Positions 18,462-29,408 of a DNA stretch of 64,000 bases are shown here, piece by piece. The position numbers were made by a program, and so were the translations under genes. Below the pieces are notes generated by a model that saw only the letters and a list, made by a program, of their open reading frames with translations, made no database searches and was not told the origin of the DNA. Every line of letters starts with the position of its first letter. Within the stretch, counting starts at the first letter, position 1. This DNA comes from Gammaproteobacteria bacterium (GTDB lineage Bacteria > Pseudomonadota > Gammaproteobacteria > Steroidobacterales > GCA-2729495): contig JASLMV010000005.1 of the NCBI GenBank assembly GCA_030746435.1, forward strand, positions 62,001-126,000, written 5' to 3'.

Positions 18462-19978
18462 GCGGCCACGCGTCGGCAGAAGGTATCAGTTTGCGTGAGC
18501 TGTTCGCGGGAATTGAGTTTCGAGCTGGAAGCGAGGTGCCGGATATTTCAGTTACCGACATAAGTGCGAACAGCGGCCTGGTGGAGGCGGGCGGGCTGTT
18601 CCTCGCCTGCAGGGGTTTCAGCCGGCACGGCCTGGAGTTTCTGGATGAGGCGCTGGATGTCGGCGTTGGTGCAGTTGCATGGGAGCCGGAAGAGGGGTTT
18701 GCTGAACCGCAACTGCCGGCCGGTGTGGCGGGACTCTGTGTGCCGCAGCTGGGCGACCGGGTCGGGATTATCGCGGACCGTTTCTTTGGTACACCTTCTG
18801 CCGAACTGGCCGTTACCGGCATCACGGGCACGAACGGCAAGACCACGACTGCATGGCTGGTGACCAACGCGTTACTCGGGACGGGCGTGCAGGCGGGCTA
18901 CATGGGAACGCTTGGTTTCGGTATCGGCCAGAACCTGGAGTCCAGCGCGCTGACCACACCCGGATGCATTGCGGTACACCGGCGGTTACGCAAACTTGCC
19001 GACTTCGGCGCAACGGCTGTGGCCATGGAGGTTTCTTCGCACGGCCTGGACCAGGGTCGTATAGACGGGGTCAAACTCCGGACCGCGGCATTTACGAACC
19101 TGAGCCGCGACCACCTCGACTACCACGGGAGTCTCGAAGCTTACAAAGCTGCGAAGGCACGGTTGTTCGAAGTTGCGGGCCTCGAGACGGCCGTCATTAA
19201 TATCGGTGATCCTTTTGGAGCCGAACTCGTGGGTAAACAACCCAAGCCGCTTAAAGTTATTTCCGTGGCCCTTGCAGAAGCGTCTGTCGACGGGCACCAG
19301 GCCTGTTTAATTGCCGAACTTCTGGACACTGATGCGGATGGTATGCGCATTGGCTTCAGCGGTGAATTCGGCAGCGCGGAAATGCACAGCCCCCTGTGGG
19401 GCACATTCAACGTCGAGAACCTGCTGGTCGCCGTCGGCATATTGCTGGCAAGCGATTATGACCTGCAGGCAGCGGCACAGGCGCTGGAAAACTGCCAGGC
19501 GCCCCCCGGACGTATGCAAGTCGTGCGCGGACCAGCGGCTTCTCCCCTGGTCGTTGTCGATTTCGCCCACACCCCCGATGCAATGGTGAAAGCGCTGGGC
19601 GCCCTGCGCGAGCATTGCAAAGGTAAGGTTGGCGTCGTCTTCGGTTGCGGCGGTAACCGCGACGAAGGTAAGCGCGCTGAAATGGGAGCGGCGGCGGCAA
19701 CACACGCCGACCGGGTCATCGTAACCGACGACAATCCGCGTGATGAGCATCCTGCCGACATTTCTGCGGCAGTGGTTGCGGGTGTGACGGGCGCGACACC
19801 TGTCGAGGTCGTGCACGATCGTGCGGCTGCTATCCAGCGGGCGATAGAAGCGGCAAGCGCTGACGATGCCGTCCTGATTGCAGGCAAGGGTGCCGAGAAC
19901 TTCCAGTTGGTCGCGGGCCGCAGGAAACCATTTTGCGATGCTGCCGTCGCGGCCGAAGTGCTGGGAGTGGCAGCATGA
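18458..19978 (+). CDS. murE: UDP-MurNAc-L-Ala-D-Glu:meso-diaminopimelate ligase MurE
   Basis: 506 aa. ATP-binding loop GITGTNGKTTTAWLV, lysine-containing middle segment MEVSSHGLDQGRIDG, and near the C-terminus DDNPRDEHP. The DNPR motif is the known signature of enzymes that add meso-diaminopimelate rather than lysine, so the wall is DAP-type. Its N-terminus is extended slightly compared with E. coli (495 aa). It overlaps murF by ATGA. Confidence 0.98.
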   Translation: MSGHASAEGISLRELFAGIEFRAGSEVPDISVTDISANSGLVEAGGLFLACRGFSRHGLEFLDEALDVGVGAVAWEPEEGFAEPQLPAGVAGLCVPQLGDRVGIIADRFFGTPSAELAVTGITGTNGKTTTAWLVTNALLGTGVQAGYMGTLGFGIGQNLESSALTTPGCIAVHRRLRKLADFGATAVAMEVSSHGLDQGRIDGVKLRTAAFTNLSRDHLDYHGSLEAYKAAKARLFEVAGLETAVINIGDPFGAELVGKQPKPLKVISVALAEASVDGHQACLIAELLDTDADGMRIGFSGEFGSAEMHSPLWGTFNVENLLVAVGILLASDYDLQAAAQALENCQAPPGRMQVVRGPAASPLVVVDFAHTPDAMVKALGALREHCKGKVGVVFGCGGNRDEGKRAEMGAAAATHADRVIVTDDNPRDEHPADISAAVVAGVTGATPVEVVHDRAAAIQRAIEAASADDAVLIAGKGAENFQLVAGRRKPFCDAAVAAEVLGVAA

Positions 19979-21366
19979 GTATGGGGACACTTTCAGGCGT
20001 GGCGGCGGACGTCGGCGGACGGCTCAAGGGGCCGGACCGCACTTTCGACTCGGTCAGTACGGACACCCGGACTATAGGCCCGGGCCAGCTGTTCTTTGCC
20101 CTGCGGGGTGAACGCTTTGACGCCGGTGAATTCGTGGCCGATGCGGCGGGTCGCGGTGCCGCCGGCGCTGTTGTAGAACGCATTGCCGAAATCGATCTGT
20201 CACAGGTCGAAGTTGGTGACTCGCGGCTGGCACTCGGTGCGCTTGCGCGCAAATGGCGGCAACATTTCGATATCCCGGTCATCGGTATTACCGGTAGCAA
20301 CGGCAAGACTACCGTCCGGGCGCTGACTGCGGCAAGTATGCGCGAGGCGCTGCAAGAGTATGGCAACGATGTCGTGCATGCGACACGCGGCAACCTGAAT
20401 AACGACATCGGTATGCCGTTAACGCTACTCGGTCTGCGTGACTATCACCAGGCTGCAGTTATCGAGATGGGCGCCAACCACCCGGGCGAGATTGCGGTAC
20501 TTGCCGACATTGCCGCCGCCAATATCGCGGTGATCACCAATGCGGCTCGCGCGCACCTCGAAGGTTTCGGCACCATCGAGGAAGTTGCCCGCACCAAGGG
20601 CGAGTTGCTCGATTCGCTGGGAGCAAACGATACCGCCGTACTGAATCGTGACGATGTATTTTTCGATGAATGGGCAGCGCGGATCGGTGACGCGCGCCTG
20701 CAAAGTTTCGGCCTTGTGCCGGAAGCTGATTTTTCTGCCACCGACATCAACCTGATCGAGTTGGACGGCCAGCCGGCTTTCGAATTCAAACTGGTTGCCC
20801 CGGTCGGCGAACTGGAAATGGTGTTGCCGCTGGCCGGCCGTCACAACGTAGAGAATGCGCTCGCGGCAGCGGCGGCGGCTGTCAGCGCAGGGGCGACCCT
20901 GGAGGATGTTCGCGCCGGTCTTGCCGCCAGCGACAACGTGCCGGGGCGTCTGCGCGCTTTCCGCGCGCGCGCGGGCGCGATGATTTATGACGACAGTTAC
21001 AACGCCAACCCGGATTCGGTGACGGCCGCGATCGCCTTTCTCGAAGACCTCGATGGTGAGCCGTGGCTGGTGCTGGGCGATATGGGCGAACTCGGGCCCG
21101 ATGCGGCATCCCTGCACCGGGGCATGGGCGAGCTTGCCCGTGATGCCGGCATCCGCGGCCTGTTTTGCGTGGGCGAACTGTCCCGCGAAGCGGCCGAAGG
21201 ATTCGGTAACGGCGCGCGGTGGTTCGGATCAATCGACGAGCTCGATCAGGCGTTGCAGCCCGAGTTGTCCGCCGGCCGAAATATTCTGATCAAGGGATCG
21301 CGCTTCATGGGGCTGGACCGGATCGTGGACCGCATCGAACCGGCAGAGAGCAGGGAAGGGGCATAG
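19975..21366 (+). CDS. murF: UDP-MurNAc-tripeptide D-alanyl-D-alanine ligase MurF
   Basis: 463 aa from ATG 19975; an in-frame codon upstream at 19933 would lie inside murE and is not used. The Mur-ligase P-loop is GITGSNGKTTVRAL, followed by NLNNDIGMPLTLL and the C-terminal YDDSYNANPDS and LGDMGELG motifs. It adds D-Ala-D-Ala made by Ddl (28413) to complete the pentapeptide precursor in the cytoplasm. Confidence 0.97.
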   Translation: MSMGTLSGVAADVGGRLKGPDRTFDSVSTDTRTIGPGQLFFALRGERFDAGEFVADAAGRGAAGAVVERIAEIDLSQVEVGDSRLALGALARKWRQHFDIPVIGITGSNGKTTVRALTAASMREALQEYGNDVVHATRGNLNNDIGMPLTLLGLRDYHQAAVIEMGANHPGEIAVLADIAAANIAVITNAARAHLEGFGTIEEVARTKGELLDSLGANDTAVLNRDDVFFDEWAARIGDARLQSFGLVPEADFSATDINLIELDGQPAFEFKLVAPVGELEMVLPLAGRHNVENALAAAAAAVSAGATLEDVRAGLAASDNVPGRLRAFRARAGAMIYDDSYNANPDSVTAAIAFLEDLDGEPWLVLGDMGELGPDAASLHRGMGELARDAGIRGLFCVGELSREAAEGFGNGARWFGSIDELDQALQPELSAGRNILIKGSRFMGLDRIVDRIEPAESREGA

Positions 21367-21369
21367 CTC

Positions 21370-22452
21370 ATGTTACTTTTTGTTGCGGATTACCTGACCC
21401 AGATATATTCCGGCTTTAACGCGTTCACTTATATAACGCTGCGCGCAATTATGGGTGCGCTCACGGCGCTGATCATGTCTTTCGTACTCGGGCCCGCGCT
21501 CATCCGCCGTCTCGTCAACCGCCAGATCGGGCAGACCATCCGGACGGACGGTCCCGAGAGTCATCTGCCCAAAGCCGGTACGCCGACCATGGGCGGTGCG
21601 CTGATACTGCTCGCGATTATTTTCAGTACCCTGCTGTGGGCCGATTTGAACAGCCGCTATATCCTCGTGGTACTTGGCGTAACCCTGGCGTTCGGCATCA
21701 TCGGTTTCGTCGATGACTACCGCAAGCTGATCCTGCAGGATCCGGAAGGCCTGGCTGCGCGCTGGAAGTTCCTGTCGCAGACGCTGGTCGGCCTGATCGC
21801 AGCGGTTGCCCTTTACGCCATCGCGGACGCGCCGGCGGAAACCGCGTTGCTGATCCCCTACTTTAAAGACCTGGCGATTCCGCTCGGCGGCGTTTACATC
21901 GTGTTCACCTACCTGGTAATCGTGGGCAGCAGCAATGCGGTCAACCTGACGGACGGTCTGGACGGTCTGGCCGTTATGCCCTCGGTGCTCGTGGGCGGCG
22001 CGCTCGGCATCTTCGCGTATGCGGCCGGCAACAAGGTGTTTGCGGAATACCTGGGCATCCCCTATGTCGCGGATGCCGGCGAGATGATGGTCTTTTGTGC
22101 AGCCCTCAGCGGGGCCAGCCTCGGGTTTCTCTGGTTCAACACCTATCCCGCGCAGGTATTCATGGGGGACATCGGCGCACTGGCATTGGGTGCCGCGCTG
22201 GGCACGGTCGCCGTCATCGTCCGGCAGGAACTGATCCTGTTCATCATGGGCGGCCTGTTCGTGATCGAAACCGTGTCGGTCATGATCCAGGTGATGTCTT
22301 TCAAGCTAACGGGCAAGCGTGTTTTCAAAATGGCCCCTCTGCACCATCACTACGAGCTCAAAGGCTGGGCCGAGCCCAAGGTGATCGTGCGCTTCTGGAT
22401 TATTACGGTGATCCTCGTGCTGGTCGGACTGGCAAGTCTGAAGATTCGTTAA
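21370..22452 (+). CDS. mraY: Phospho-N-acetylmuramoyl-pentapeptide transferase MraY
   Basis: 360 aa, the same as E. coli, with about ten transmembrane helices. Catalytic aspartates lie in GFVDDYRKL and in [10 protein letters not shown]; the HHHYELKGW loop near the C-terminus and GGALILLAI near the N-terminus are typical. It moves phospho-MurNAc-pentapeptide to undecaprenyl phosphate, giving lipid I in the inner membrane. It starts 4 nt after murF. Confidence 0.98.
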   Translation: MLLFVADYLTQIYSGFNAFTYITLRAIMGALTALIMSFVLGPALIRRLVNRQIGQTIRTDGPESHLPKAGTPTMGGALILLAIIFSTLLWADLNSRYILVVLGVTLAFGIIGFVDDYRKLILQDPEGLAARWKFLSQTLVGLIAAVALYAIADAPAETALLIPYFKDLAIPLGGVYIVFTYLVIVGSSNAVNLTDGLDGLAVMPSVLVGGALGIFAYAAGNKVFAEYLGIPYVADAGEMMVFCAALSGASLGFLWFNTYPAQVFMGDIGALALGAALGTVAVIVRQELILFIMGGLFVIETVSVMIQVMSFKLTGKRVFKMAPLHHHYELKGWAEPKVIVRFWIITVILVLVGLASLKIR

Positions 22453-22481
22453 AGGTGAAAGCAGCAAGTACAGCGTGGCAG

Positions 22482-23822
22482 ATGAATCCTGAAATGGGTG
22501 AGACCTCGACAGACAGCAAAGCACTGGTGCTCGGCATGGGTATCACCGGCGTTTCCATCGCCGGCTGGCTGGCTGCACAAAACCGTTCCGCAGTATTCGC
22601 AGACAGCAGACTTGAGCCGCCGGGCCTCGACAGGGTGCGGGCCATGTTCCCGGAAACGGACGTGCATTGTGGTGCGTTACCGGAACGTGTTCCCGACGGT
22701 ATCGACGAGGTGCTGGTATCGCCGGGACTCCCGCTCGACATACCTGTACTGCAGGATGCCTTTGCGCGGGATATCCCTGTGCGTAGCGATATCGATCTGT
22801 TCGTTGGTATTTGTGCTGCCAAAGTCCTGGGTATTACCGGGTCGAACGGCAAGAGCACGGTGACCAGCCTGGTCGCGCAGATGTTGCAGGCTGCCGGGTT
22901 AAAAGCGGTAGCCGGCGGCAACCTGGGTATGGCCGCGCTCGATCTCCTTTCTGAAGACGCCGACATCGCGGTCCTCGAGCTGTCGAGTTTCCAACTTGAA
23001 CGTAGCGGCGAACTGCCGTTGCATGCGGCCGTCGTCCTTAATGTGTCGCCCGATCACCTTGACCAGCACGGCGACCTGGAAAGCTATCGGCGAGCGAAGG
23101 CGCGGATCTATGCGCAAGCGGATACCGCGGTGGTCAACAGAGATTCACAGGGTCCGGCACCGCGAGCGGGTGCGAGCGAAGTCGGATTCGGACTGGGTAT
23201 TCCTTCTCCCAAGGACTGGGGGGTCATCGATCGTGATGACGGGCAATGGATTGCCCGGGGATCTATTGCGGTGATGCCGGTCAGCAATCTGCAGATTGCC
23301 GGCCGGCACAACCTCCTGAACGTGTTGGCCGCGTTTGCACTGGCCGACACGCTGGACGTGCCGCTGGACGGGCTTGTCGTGGGTGCGCAGTTGTTCCCTG
23401 GCCTGCCGCATCGGATGCAGGTAGTCGCGAGCGAGGACGGAATCACATGGATAGACGATTCCAAGGCCACGAACGAGGCCGCAGCGCTGGCCAGCATCGA
23501 TTCGGTCGAAGGCCGGCTCATTCTTATTGCTGGTGGTGATGCGAAAGGTGGTGAACTCAGGGAACTTGCAGGGAAGCTGAAAGAGCGTGATGCCTTTGTC
23601 ATCGTGCTGGGCAAGGACGCCCAACTTTTTCTCGATCAGCTACAGGGCGACTGCGACGTGCATGCGGTTAGCGATATGGACGCCGCCGTCAAACTCGCTG
23701 CAAGCGTAGCCGGTGCAGGCACAACCGTGTTGCTGGCGCCGGCATGCTCAAGCCTCGATATGTACGCAAACTTTGCGGAGCGGGGCGACCGATTCGCAGA
23801 AGCCGTGGGAAGACTGCAATGA
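22482..23822 (+). CDS. murD: UDP-N-acetylmuramoyl-L-alanine:D-glutamate ligase MurD
   Basis: 446 aa from ATG 22482. A GTG at 22455, 3 nt after mraY, is also in frame and would add nine residues; neither has a clear SD. The N-terminal Rossmann segment is ALVLGMGITGVSIAGWLA, the ATP loop GITGSNGKSTVTSLV, then LELSSFQLE and NVSPDHLDQHG, and late IAGGDAKGGE. It adds D-glutamate to UDP-MurNAc-L-Ala. Confidence 0.96.
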   Translation: MNPEMGETSTDSKALVLGMGITGVSIAGWLAAQNRSAVFADSRLEPPGLDRVRAMFPETDVHCGALPERVPDGIDEVLVSPGLPLDIPVLQDAFARDIPVRSDIDLFVGICAAKVLGITGSNGKSTVTSLVAQMLQAAGLKAVAGGNLGMAALDLLSEDADIAVLELSSFQLERSGELPLHAAVVLNVSPDHLDQHGDLESYRRAKARIYAQADTAVVNRDSQGPAPRAGASEVGFGLGIPSPKDWGVIDRDDGQWIARGSIAVMPVSNLQIAGRHNLLNVLAAFALADTLDVPLDGLVVGAQLFPGLPHRMQVVASEDGITWIDDSKATNEAAALASIDSVEGRLILIAGGDAKGGELRELAGKLKERDAFVIVLGKDAQLFLDQLQGDCDVHAVSDMDAAVKLAASVAGAGTTVLLAPACSSLDMYANFAERGDRFAEAVGRLQ

Positions 23823-24991
23823 CGGCTCGCGTAACCAGCAATCTGCCGGATATGGACTGGGGGCTCGTGTCGCTCATCCTCTTATTAATGGGTATCGGTC
23901 TCGTGATGCTGACCTCGGCTTCCATGTCGGTCGCCGAGAATTCCACGGGTCAGCCGTTCTTCTACCTGTCGCAGCAACTGGTTGCGGTCGGTGCCGGACT
24001 GATTGCGGCGTTATTCGTGTTGAATACACCGACCGATATCTGGATGCGTGTTGCACCCCTGTTGCTGATACTTGCGGTTTTACTGCTGGTATCGGTCCTG
24101 ATTCCTTCCGTCGGCCATGAGGTCAACGGCAGTGTGCGCTGGATCAGCATCGCCGGTCTCAACCTGCAGGTCTCAGAGCCCGCGAGGCTGCTGGTGCTGA
24201 TGTACATCTCCGGTTACGTCGTGCGGCACAAGGACGACCTCGGTGCCAGTTTCAGGGATTTCCTGCGGCCGATGGTCCTGGTAATGATTGTCTGCGGGCT
24301 GCTGCTCGCGGAACCCGACTTCGGCGCAACCGTTGTCATGCTGCTGATCTGCATGGCAGTGTTGTTCGTCGGCGGCGCACCGCTCAGGTACTTCGCAGTA
24401 TTAACGGTAGGCGTGGTCGCGCTGCTCGGCGCGCTGGCAGTGCTGGAGCCTTACCGCCTCGCGCGCCTGACCGGGTTCACCGATCCCTGGGAAGATCCGT
24501 TCGGCACCGGTTTCCAACTGACCCAGTCATTGATCGCCATCGGCAGCGGCGAATGGTTCGGTGTCGGCCTCGGCAACAGCGTACAAAAACTATTCTATTT
24601 ACCCGAAGCCCACACCGATTTCGTGTTTGCGGTCATCGCCGAAGAGTTCGGCCTGCTTGGTACCGTTGTACTGGTCGCACTTTTTTCACTGCTCGTCTGG
24701 CGTGCGCTGACAATTGCTATGGATGCAGCGGAACGTAACCGTTATTACCAGGCTTACCTCGCCTTTGGTATTGCAATCTGGCAGGGCACCCAGGTGTTTA
24801 TAAACATCGGCGTCAACATGGGCATTTTGCCCACCAAGGGCCTGACGCTGCCGCTCGTCAGTTACGGCCGCAGCAACCTGGTCATTACGATTATTGCGCT
24901 TGCACTCCTGCTACGGATCGACATGGAAAATCGTGGTGTCGTCGCCGTTGGCAGGAAAACCCGTAAGCGCACACCAGGGCGCAGGAAATGA
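23819..24991 (+). CDS. ftsW: Septal peptidoglycan glycosyltransferase FtsW
   Basis: 390 aa from ATG 23819, overlapping murD by ATGA. About ten transmembrane helices of the SEDS family. Family motifs are GHEVNGSVRWI, QVSEPARLLVLMYISGY, AEPDFGATVVM, and GVGLGNSVQKLFYLPEAHTD in the large periplasmic loop; the SEDS signature PTKGLTLPLVSYGRSN closes the protein. It polymerises lipid II at the septum with FtsI. Confidence 0.97.
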   Translation: MTARVTSNLPDMDWGLVSLILLLMGIGLVMLTSASMSVAENSTGQPFFYLSQQLVAVGAGLIAALFVLNTPTDIWMRVAPLLLILAVLLLVSVLIPSVGHEVNGSVRWISIAGLNLQVSEPARLLVLMYISGYVVRHKDDLGASFRDFLRPMVLVMIVCGLLLAEPDFGATVVMLLICMAVLFVGGAPLRYFAVLTVGVVALLGALAVLEPYRLARLTGFTDPWEDPFGTGFQLTQSLIAIGSGEWFGVGLGNSVQKLFYLPEAHTDFVFAVIAEEFGLLGTVVLVALFSLLVWRALTIAMDAAERNRYYQAYLAFGIAIWQGTQVFINIGVNMGILPTKGLTLPLVSYGRSNLVITIIALALLLRIDMENRGVVAVGRKTRKRTPGRRK

Positions 24992-26094
24992 GCCTTGAAA
25001 ACAACCCGGAACTGACCGGGCCACCGATCATGATCATGGCGGGCGGCACCGGGGGGCATGTGTTTCCTGCGCTCGCAGTTGCGCATGCGCTGATGAAGCA
25101 GGACAGGCGCGTCGTGTGGCTCGGCACGCGGGCCGGACTCGAAAACCGCCTCGTCCCCGGTGAGGGAATACCGCTCGATTACATTCGCGTCGCCGGCCTG
25201 CGCCGCAAGGGTGCGCTCAGCTGGTTGCTGGCACCGTTCAAACTGGTTGTTGCGATCTGGGATGCGCTGCGTGTGCTCCGGCGGCGTAAGCCCGGCGTAG
25301 TACTCGGCATGGGCGGTTTTGTATCGGGGCCCGGCGGTCTGGCCGCGTGGTTGTTGCGCCGCCCGCTCGTAATTCATGAGCAGAACGCGGCCGCCGGCCT
25401 TACCAACAGACTTCTGGCTGGTCTTGCCCGGGAAGTGCTGGAAGCCTTCCCGGGCAGTTTTTCCCGGTCGCAGGCTACGCACACCATAGGTAACCCGGTG
25501 CGCAGGGAAATTTTCATGCTGGCTAAACCGGAAGAACGCCTGGCAAGACGCGCCGGACCGCTGCGGGTGCTCGTCCTGGGCGGCAGCCAGGGCGCGCTCG
25601 CACTCAACAACACGGTACCGATAGCAGTTGCACTGTTGCCGGACGGTGTCGACGTCGATGTCTGGCACCAGGCGGGACCGGCCACGCTGGATGCAGCGTT
25701 AGATGCGTATCAGAACAGCGGTGTAGAAGCGCGGGTGGATGCATTTATCTCGGACATGGATGAGGCCTATGCCTGGGCCGATATGGTGGTCTGCCGGTCC
25801 GGCGCGCTGACGGTATGTGAACTTGCGGCGGCCGGACTGGGTGCGGTGCTGGTTCCCTATCCGGCTGCCGTAGACGATCACCAGACTTTGAATGCAAGAT
25901 ACCTCGTCGACGCGGGCGCGGCGGTGTTGATACCGCAGTCTCAGTTAACGCCTGAAAGGCTGGCAGCGGAACTGGAAGCCTGTGCCAGGGACCGGGGTCT
26001 GGTGCTGGAGCGTGCCAGCAGGGCACGCGAATTATCGCGGCCTGCGGCGACCGATGACCTCGTCGCCGCATGTCTTGCCCAGGAGGCCGCATGA
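24988..26094 (+). CDS. murG: UDP-GlcNAc:lipid I N-acetylglucosaminyltransferase MurG
   Basis: 368 aa (E. coli 355 aa). The first glycine-rich loop [16 protein letters not shown], the second [15 protein letters not shown] with [11 protein letters not shown], and the third [12 protein letters not shown] are all present. GT-B fold, GT28 family; peripheral on the inner face of the inner membrane. It makes lipid II from the MraY product. Overlaps by 4 nt on both sides. Confidence 0.98.
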   Translation: MSLENNPELTGPPIMIMAGGTGGHVFPALAVAHALMKQDRRVVWLGTRAGLENRLVPGEGIPLDYIRVAGLRRKGALSWLLAPFKLVVAIWDALRVLRRRKPGVVLGMGGFVSGPGGLAAWLLRRPLVIHEQNAAAGLTNRLLAGLAREVLEAFPGSFSRSQATHTIGNPVRREIFMLAKPEERLARRAGPLRVLVLGGSQGALALNNTVPIAVALLPDGVDVDVWHQAGPATLDAALDAYQNSGVEARVDAFISDMDEAYAWADMVVCRSGALTVCELAAAGLGAVLVPYPAAVDDHQTLNARYLVDAGAAVLIPQSQLTPERLAAELEACARDRGLVLERASRARELSRPAATDDLVAACLAQEAA

Positions 26095-27509
26095 TCGACC
26101 AGATGAGAAAAATCACCTGTATACACCTCGTCGGTATAGGCGGCGTAGGTATGGGCGGCATAGCCGAGGTGCTCCTGAACCTCGGTTACAAGGTGCAGGG
26201 TTCCGACCTGAAGGAGTCGCGGGTCACCCGCAGGCTGGCGAAACAGGGCGCACAAATATTTATCGGCCACCAGGCCGGGAACATTGACGGTGCCGACGTG
26301 GTGGTCGTTTCCAGCGCTATAGATGGCGGCAACCCCGAGACCGATACGGCCCGCGACCAACGTATACCGGTGGTGCGCCGTGCGGAAATGCTGGCAGAAC
26401 TGATGCGCTTTCGGTACGGGATCGCCGTATCGGGAACGCACGGCAAGACCACGACCACCAGCCTGATCGCCAGCGTGCTGGCCGAGGCCGGCGAGGACCC
26501 CACCTTTGTGATCGGCGGGCGGCTGGTCAGCGCGGATTCGAATGCACGCCTGGGTGCCGGCCGTTACCTGGTAGCCGAGGCCGATGAGAGCGACGCGTCG
26601 TTCACGCAGTTACAGCCCATGCTCGCGGTCGTAACCAATATCGATAACGATCACCTCGCGACCTACGACGGAGATATGCGCCGCCTGCATGACAGTTTTA
26701 TAGATTTCCTGCACAACCTCCCATTCTATGGGCTGGCAGTTGTATGCCTGGACGACCCCGGTGTGCGTGAAATCTTGCCGCGGCTCAAACGCACGACACT
26801 GACCTATGGCACGCACCCCGATGCGGACATCCGTGCCGCCGAAATCGGCAGTGACGGCATACGTTCCTTTGTACGCGTAGCGCGGCCGGAAACAGAAGAA
26901 ATACTGGAAATCAGTCTGAGTTTGCCGGGGCATCACAATGTACTGAACGCACTGGCCGCCGTTGCTGTGGCCTTCGAACTCGACATAGACGACACGGCCC
27001 TGCAAAGCGCACTCGCGGAATTCGAAGGTATTGACCGGCGGCTGCAGATTATCGGCGAAGAAAAGACGCGCGCGGGAAGCGTGTTGTTCGTGGATGACTA
27101 CGGCCATCACCCGACGGAGATTGCCGCGACGCTGGATGCAGTGCGCCAGGCCTGGCCCGACCGCCGGCATGTCGTAGTGTTTCAGCCACACCGTTATTCG
27201 CGTACGCGTGACCTGATGGATGACTTTGCGGAAGTACTCGCCAAGGTCGATCGACTGTTTATTACCGAAGTGTATGCGGCCGGCGAAGACCCTATAGCCA
27301 GTGCCGACGGCCGGTCCATTTGCCGTGCAGTGCGCAGCCGCAGCCACGTCGAACCGGTGTTTGTCGCCGACCTGGACAAGCTGGCGAATGACCTCGCGGC
27401 CGTGCTCCGGGACGGTGATCTCGTGCTGACCCTGGGCGCCGGCAGCATCGGTACGGTAGCGCAGGAACTGCCGCAGAAGTTACGCACGCTGAAGGTGGTG
27501 GAGTCGTGA
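26091..27509 (+). CDS. murC: UDP-N-acetylmuramate:L-alanine ligase MurC
   Basis: 472 aa from ATG 26091, which overlaps the murG stop as ATGA. The Rossmann start is [18 protein letters not shown], the P-loop [14 protein letters not shown], then EADESDASF and the C-terminal [11 protein letters not shown] and [12 protein letters not shown]. It adds L-Ala to UDP-MurNAc, the first peptide-stem step. Confidence 0.98.
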   Translation: MIDQMRKITCIHLVGIGGVGMGGIAEVLLNLGYKVQGSDLKESRVTRRLAKQGAQIFIGHQAGNIDGADVVVVSSAIDGGNPETDTARDQRIPVVRRAEMLAELMRFRYGIAVSGTHGKTTTTSLIASVLAEAGEDPTFVIGGRLVSADSNARLGAGRYLVAEADESDASFTQLQPMLAVVTNIDNDHLATYDGDMRRLHDSFIDFLHNLPFYGLAVVCLDDPGVREILPRLKRTTLTYGTHPDADIRAAEIGSDGIRSFVRVARPETEEILEISLSLPGHHNVLNALAAVAVAFELDIDDTALQSALAEFEGIDRRLQIIGEEKTRAGSVLFVDDYGHHPTEIAATLDAVRQAWPDRRHVVVFQPHRYSRTRDLMDDFAEVLAKVDRLFITEVYAAGEDPIASADGRSICRAVRSRSHVEPVFVADLDKLANDLAAVLRDGDLVLTLGAGSIGTVAQELPQKLRTLKVVES

Positions 27510-28405
27510 TGGCGGCGCTTAACAGCGAACGCTTCGGCGAACAGATGCGTTTCAACGAGCCGATGGCCCGGCATACGTCCTGGCGCACAGGCGGTCAGGC
27601 GGATACCTGGTTTTGTCCCGCGACGCGCGCAGACCTCATCGAGTTTATGCAAACAGTCGAGCCCGGCACGCCGCTGCACTGGGTTGGTCTGGGTAGCAAC
27701 CTGCTGGTCCGTGACGGCGGGTTACGTGGCGTAGTTATTGCCGTGCAGAACGCGCTTGCGACTATTGAAGACATTGACGAGCGGCGGGTTGCTGCGGGTT
27801 CCGGCGTGGCCTGCACGGTGTTTGCACGGCACTGCGTGCGGCGTGGCCTTGGACCCGCCGAGTTTTTTGCCGGTATACCGGGGACTATCGGCGGTGCACT
27901 GGCCATGAATGCGGGCGCATTCGGTGGCGAGACCTGGGACCAGGTCGAGTCGGTCGACGTTATCGACGAGGAAGGTAAAGTGCATACGCGTACACCTGCC
28001 GAGTACACGATTGCTTATCGCCAGGTCGACGGGCCTGCAAATGAGTGGTTTCTGGGGGCACGGTTTGCATTTACCGAAAACTATGACACCAGCATGGACA
28101 AGGTAAAAACACTGGTGAACGAACGTCGCGAAAGGCAGCCACTCGGTTTACCGAGTTGCGGTTCGGTATTCAGAAACCCGCCGGACGATCATGCTGCCCG
28201 GCTTATCGAAGCGGCCGGCCTGAAGGGGTTCTCCATCGGCGGCGCGGTCGTTTCGGAGAAGCATGCCAACTTTATTATCAATCGCGACGATGCGACCGCG
28301 GCGGATATCGAGACGCTGATCGAACATATCCAGGCAGAGGTGAAGACAAAGCACGGGGTCGAACTCGTGCTCGAGGTGCACATCATAGGAGAGCCGGCCC
28401 GCTAG
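27509..28405 (+). CDS. murB: UDP-N-acetylenolpyruvoylglucosamine reductase MurB, short type
   Basis: 298 aa from ATG 27509; a GTG at 27506 is an alternative start. FAD-binding segment LGSNLLVRDGGLRGVVI, IPGTIGGALAMNAGAFGGE, and catalytic serine region PSCGSVFRNP. The CGSVFxNP form and the length near 300 aa fit type II MurB (as in Gram-positives and many proteobacteria), rather than the 342-aa type I of E. coli. It reduces the MurA product to UDP-MurNAc. Its place between murC and ddl is common outside Enterobacteriaceae. Confidence 0.96.
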   Translation: MAALNSERFGEQMRFNEPMARHTSWRTGGQADTWFCPATRADLIEFMQTVEPGTPLHWVGLGSNLLVRDGGLRGVVIAVQNALATIEDIDERRVAAGSGVACTVFARHCVRRGLGPAEFFAGIPGTIGGALAMNAGAFGGETWDQVESVDVIDEEGKVHTRTPAEYTIAYRQVDGPANEWFLGARFAFTENYDTSMDKVKTLVNERRERQPLGLPSCGSVFRNPPDDHAARLIEAAGLKGFSIGGAVVSEKHANFIINRDDATAADIETLIEHIQAEVKTKHGVELVLEVHIIGEPAR

Positions 28406-28412
28406 ATCGGAC

Positions 28413-29408
28413 ATGACTGAAACGGACTTCAGGCAAGTGAGTGATACAGCAACCTTCGGTCGGGTGGTCGTGCTCATGGGCGGCACCTCGGCGGAACGTG
28501 AAATTTCGCTGATAACCGGACAGGCCGTGCATGCGGCGCTGGTAGAGCGTGGCGTCGATGCGCACGCGGTCGACGCGACCGGCGATTACGCCAATGCCCT
28601 GATAGACGATGGCTACGACCGTGTCTGGATTGCACTGCACGGGCGGGGCGGCGAGGACGGCACGATTCAGGGCCTGCTGGAATCGCTGGGTATCCCGTAT
28701 ACCGGTAGCGGTGTGCTGGGTTCGGCGCTCGGCATGGACAAGCTGCGTACGAAACGGCTGTTCGACGGCGTAGGCATTGCGACGCCAAAATGGGCGCTGA
28801 TCGAATCGGAAGAACACTGTCGCGAGGTTGCCGCTGAGCTCGGTTGTCCGATGATCGTGAAACCGGCGCTCGAAGGCTCGAGCATCGGCATGACGAAGGT
28901 GGATCGCCCCAAAGACCTTGCCGGCGCCTGGCGGGAGGCATCGCGCTACGGATCGGAAGTTTTAGCGGAAAGCTGGGTGACTGGTTCCGAGTACACGGCA
29001 AGCATTCTGCACAATGAAGTGCTGCCGCTGATACGCGTAACGGCGCAGAACACGTTCTATGATTACCAGGCGAAATACTTCAGCGACGAGACCGGCTATG
29101 AGTGTCCCAGCGGTCTGCCCGAAGACAAGGAGCGCGAATACGGAGAGCTCTCACTGCAGGCATTTCGTGCCGTGGGGGCATCGGGCTGGGGTCGCGTCGA
29201 TTTCATGTGTGACGAAGCAGGCAACGCTTTGGTTCTCGAGGTCAATACGGTACCGGGCATGACGAGCCACAGCCTTGTACCGATGGCGGCCGCCGAGGCC
29301 GGCCTCGATTTTGCCGAACTCGCCTGGAAGATACTCGAAACCAGTTTCGTCGAACGGGGCTTTGCCGTCGATCCGGTCGACAGCAGGGAGGACGACGATG
29401 CCGCCTAA
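28413..29408 (+). CDS. ddl: D-alanine:D-alanine ligase
   Basis: 331 aa, ATP-grasp family. The N-terminal motif VLMGGTSAEREISLITG, the LHGRGGEDGTIQGLLESLGIPYTGSG block, VKPALEGSSIGM, and the C-terminal LEVNTVPGMTSHSLVP are present. It makes D-Ala-D-Ala for MurF. The 3' end overlaps ftsQ by 11 nt. Confidence 0.98.
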   Translation: MTETDFRQVSDTATFGRVVVLMGGTSAEREISLITGQAVHAALVERGVDAHAVDATGDYANALIDDGYDRVWIALHGRGGEDGTIQGLLESLGIPYTGSGVLGSALGMDKLRTKRLFDGVGIATPKWALIESEEHCREVAAELGCPMIVKPALEGSSIGMTKVDRPKDLAGAWREASRYGSEVLAESWVTGSEYTASILHNEVLPLIRVTAQNTFYDYQAKYFSDETGYECPSGLPEDKEREYGELSLQAFRAVGASGWGRVDFMCDEAGNALVLEVNTVPGMTSHSLVPMAAAEAGLDFAELAWKILETSFVERGFAVDPVDSREDDDAA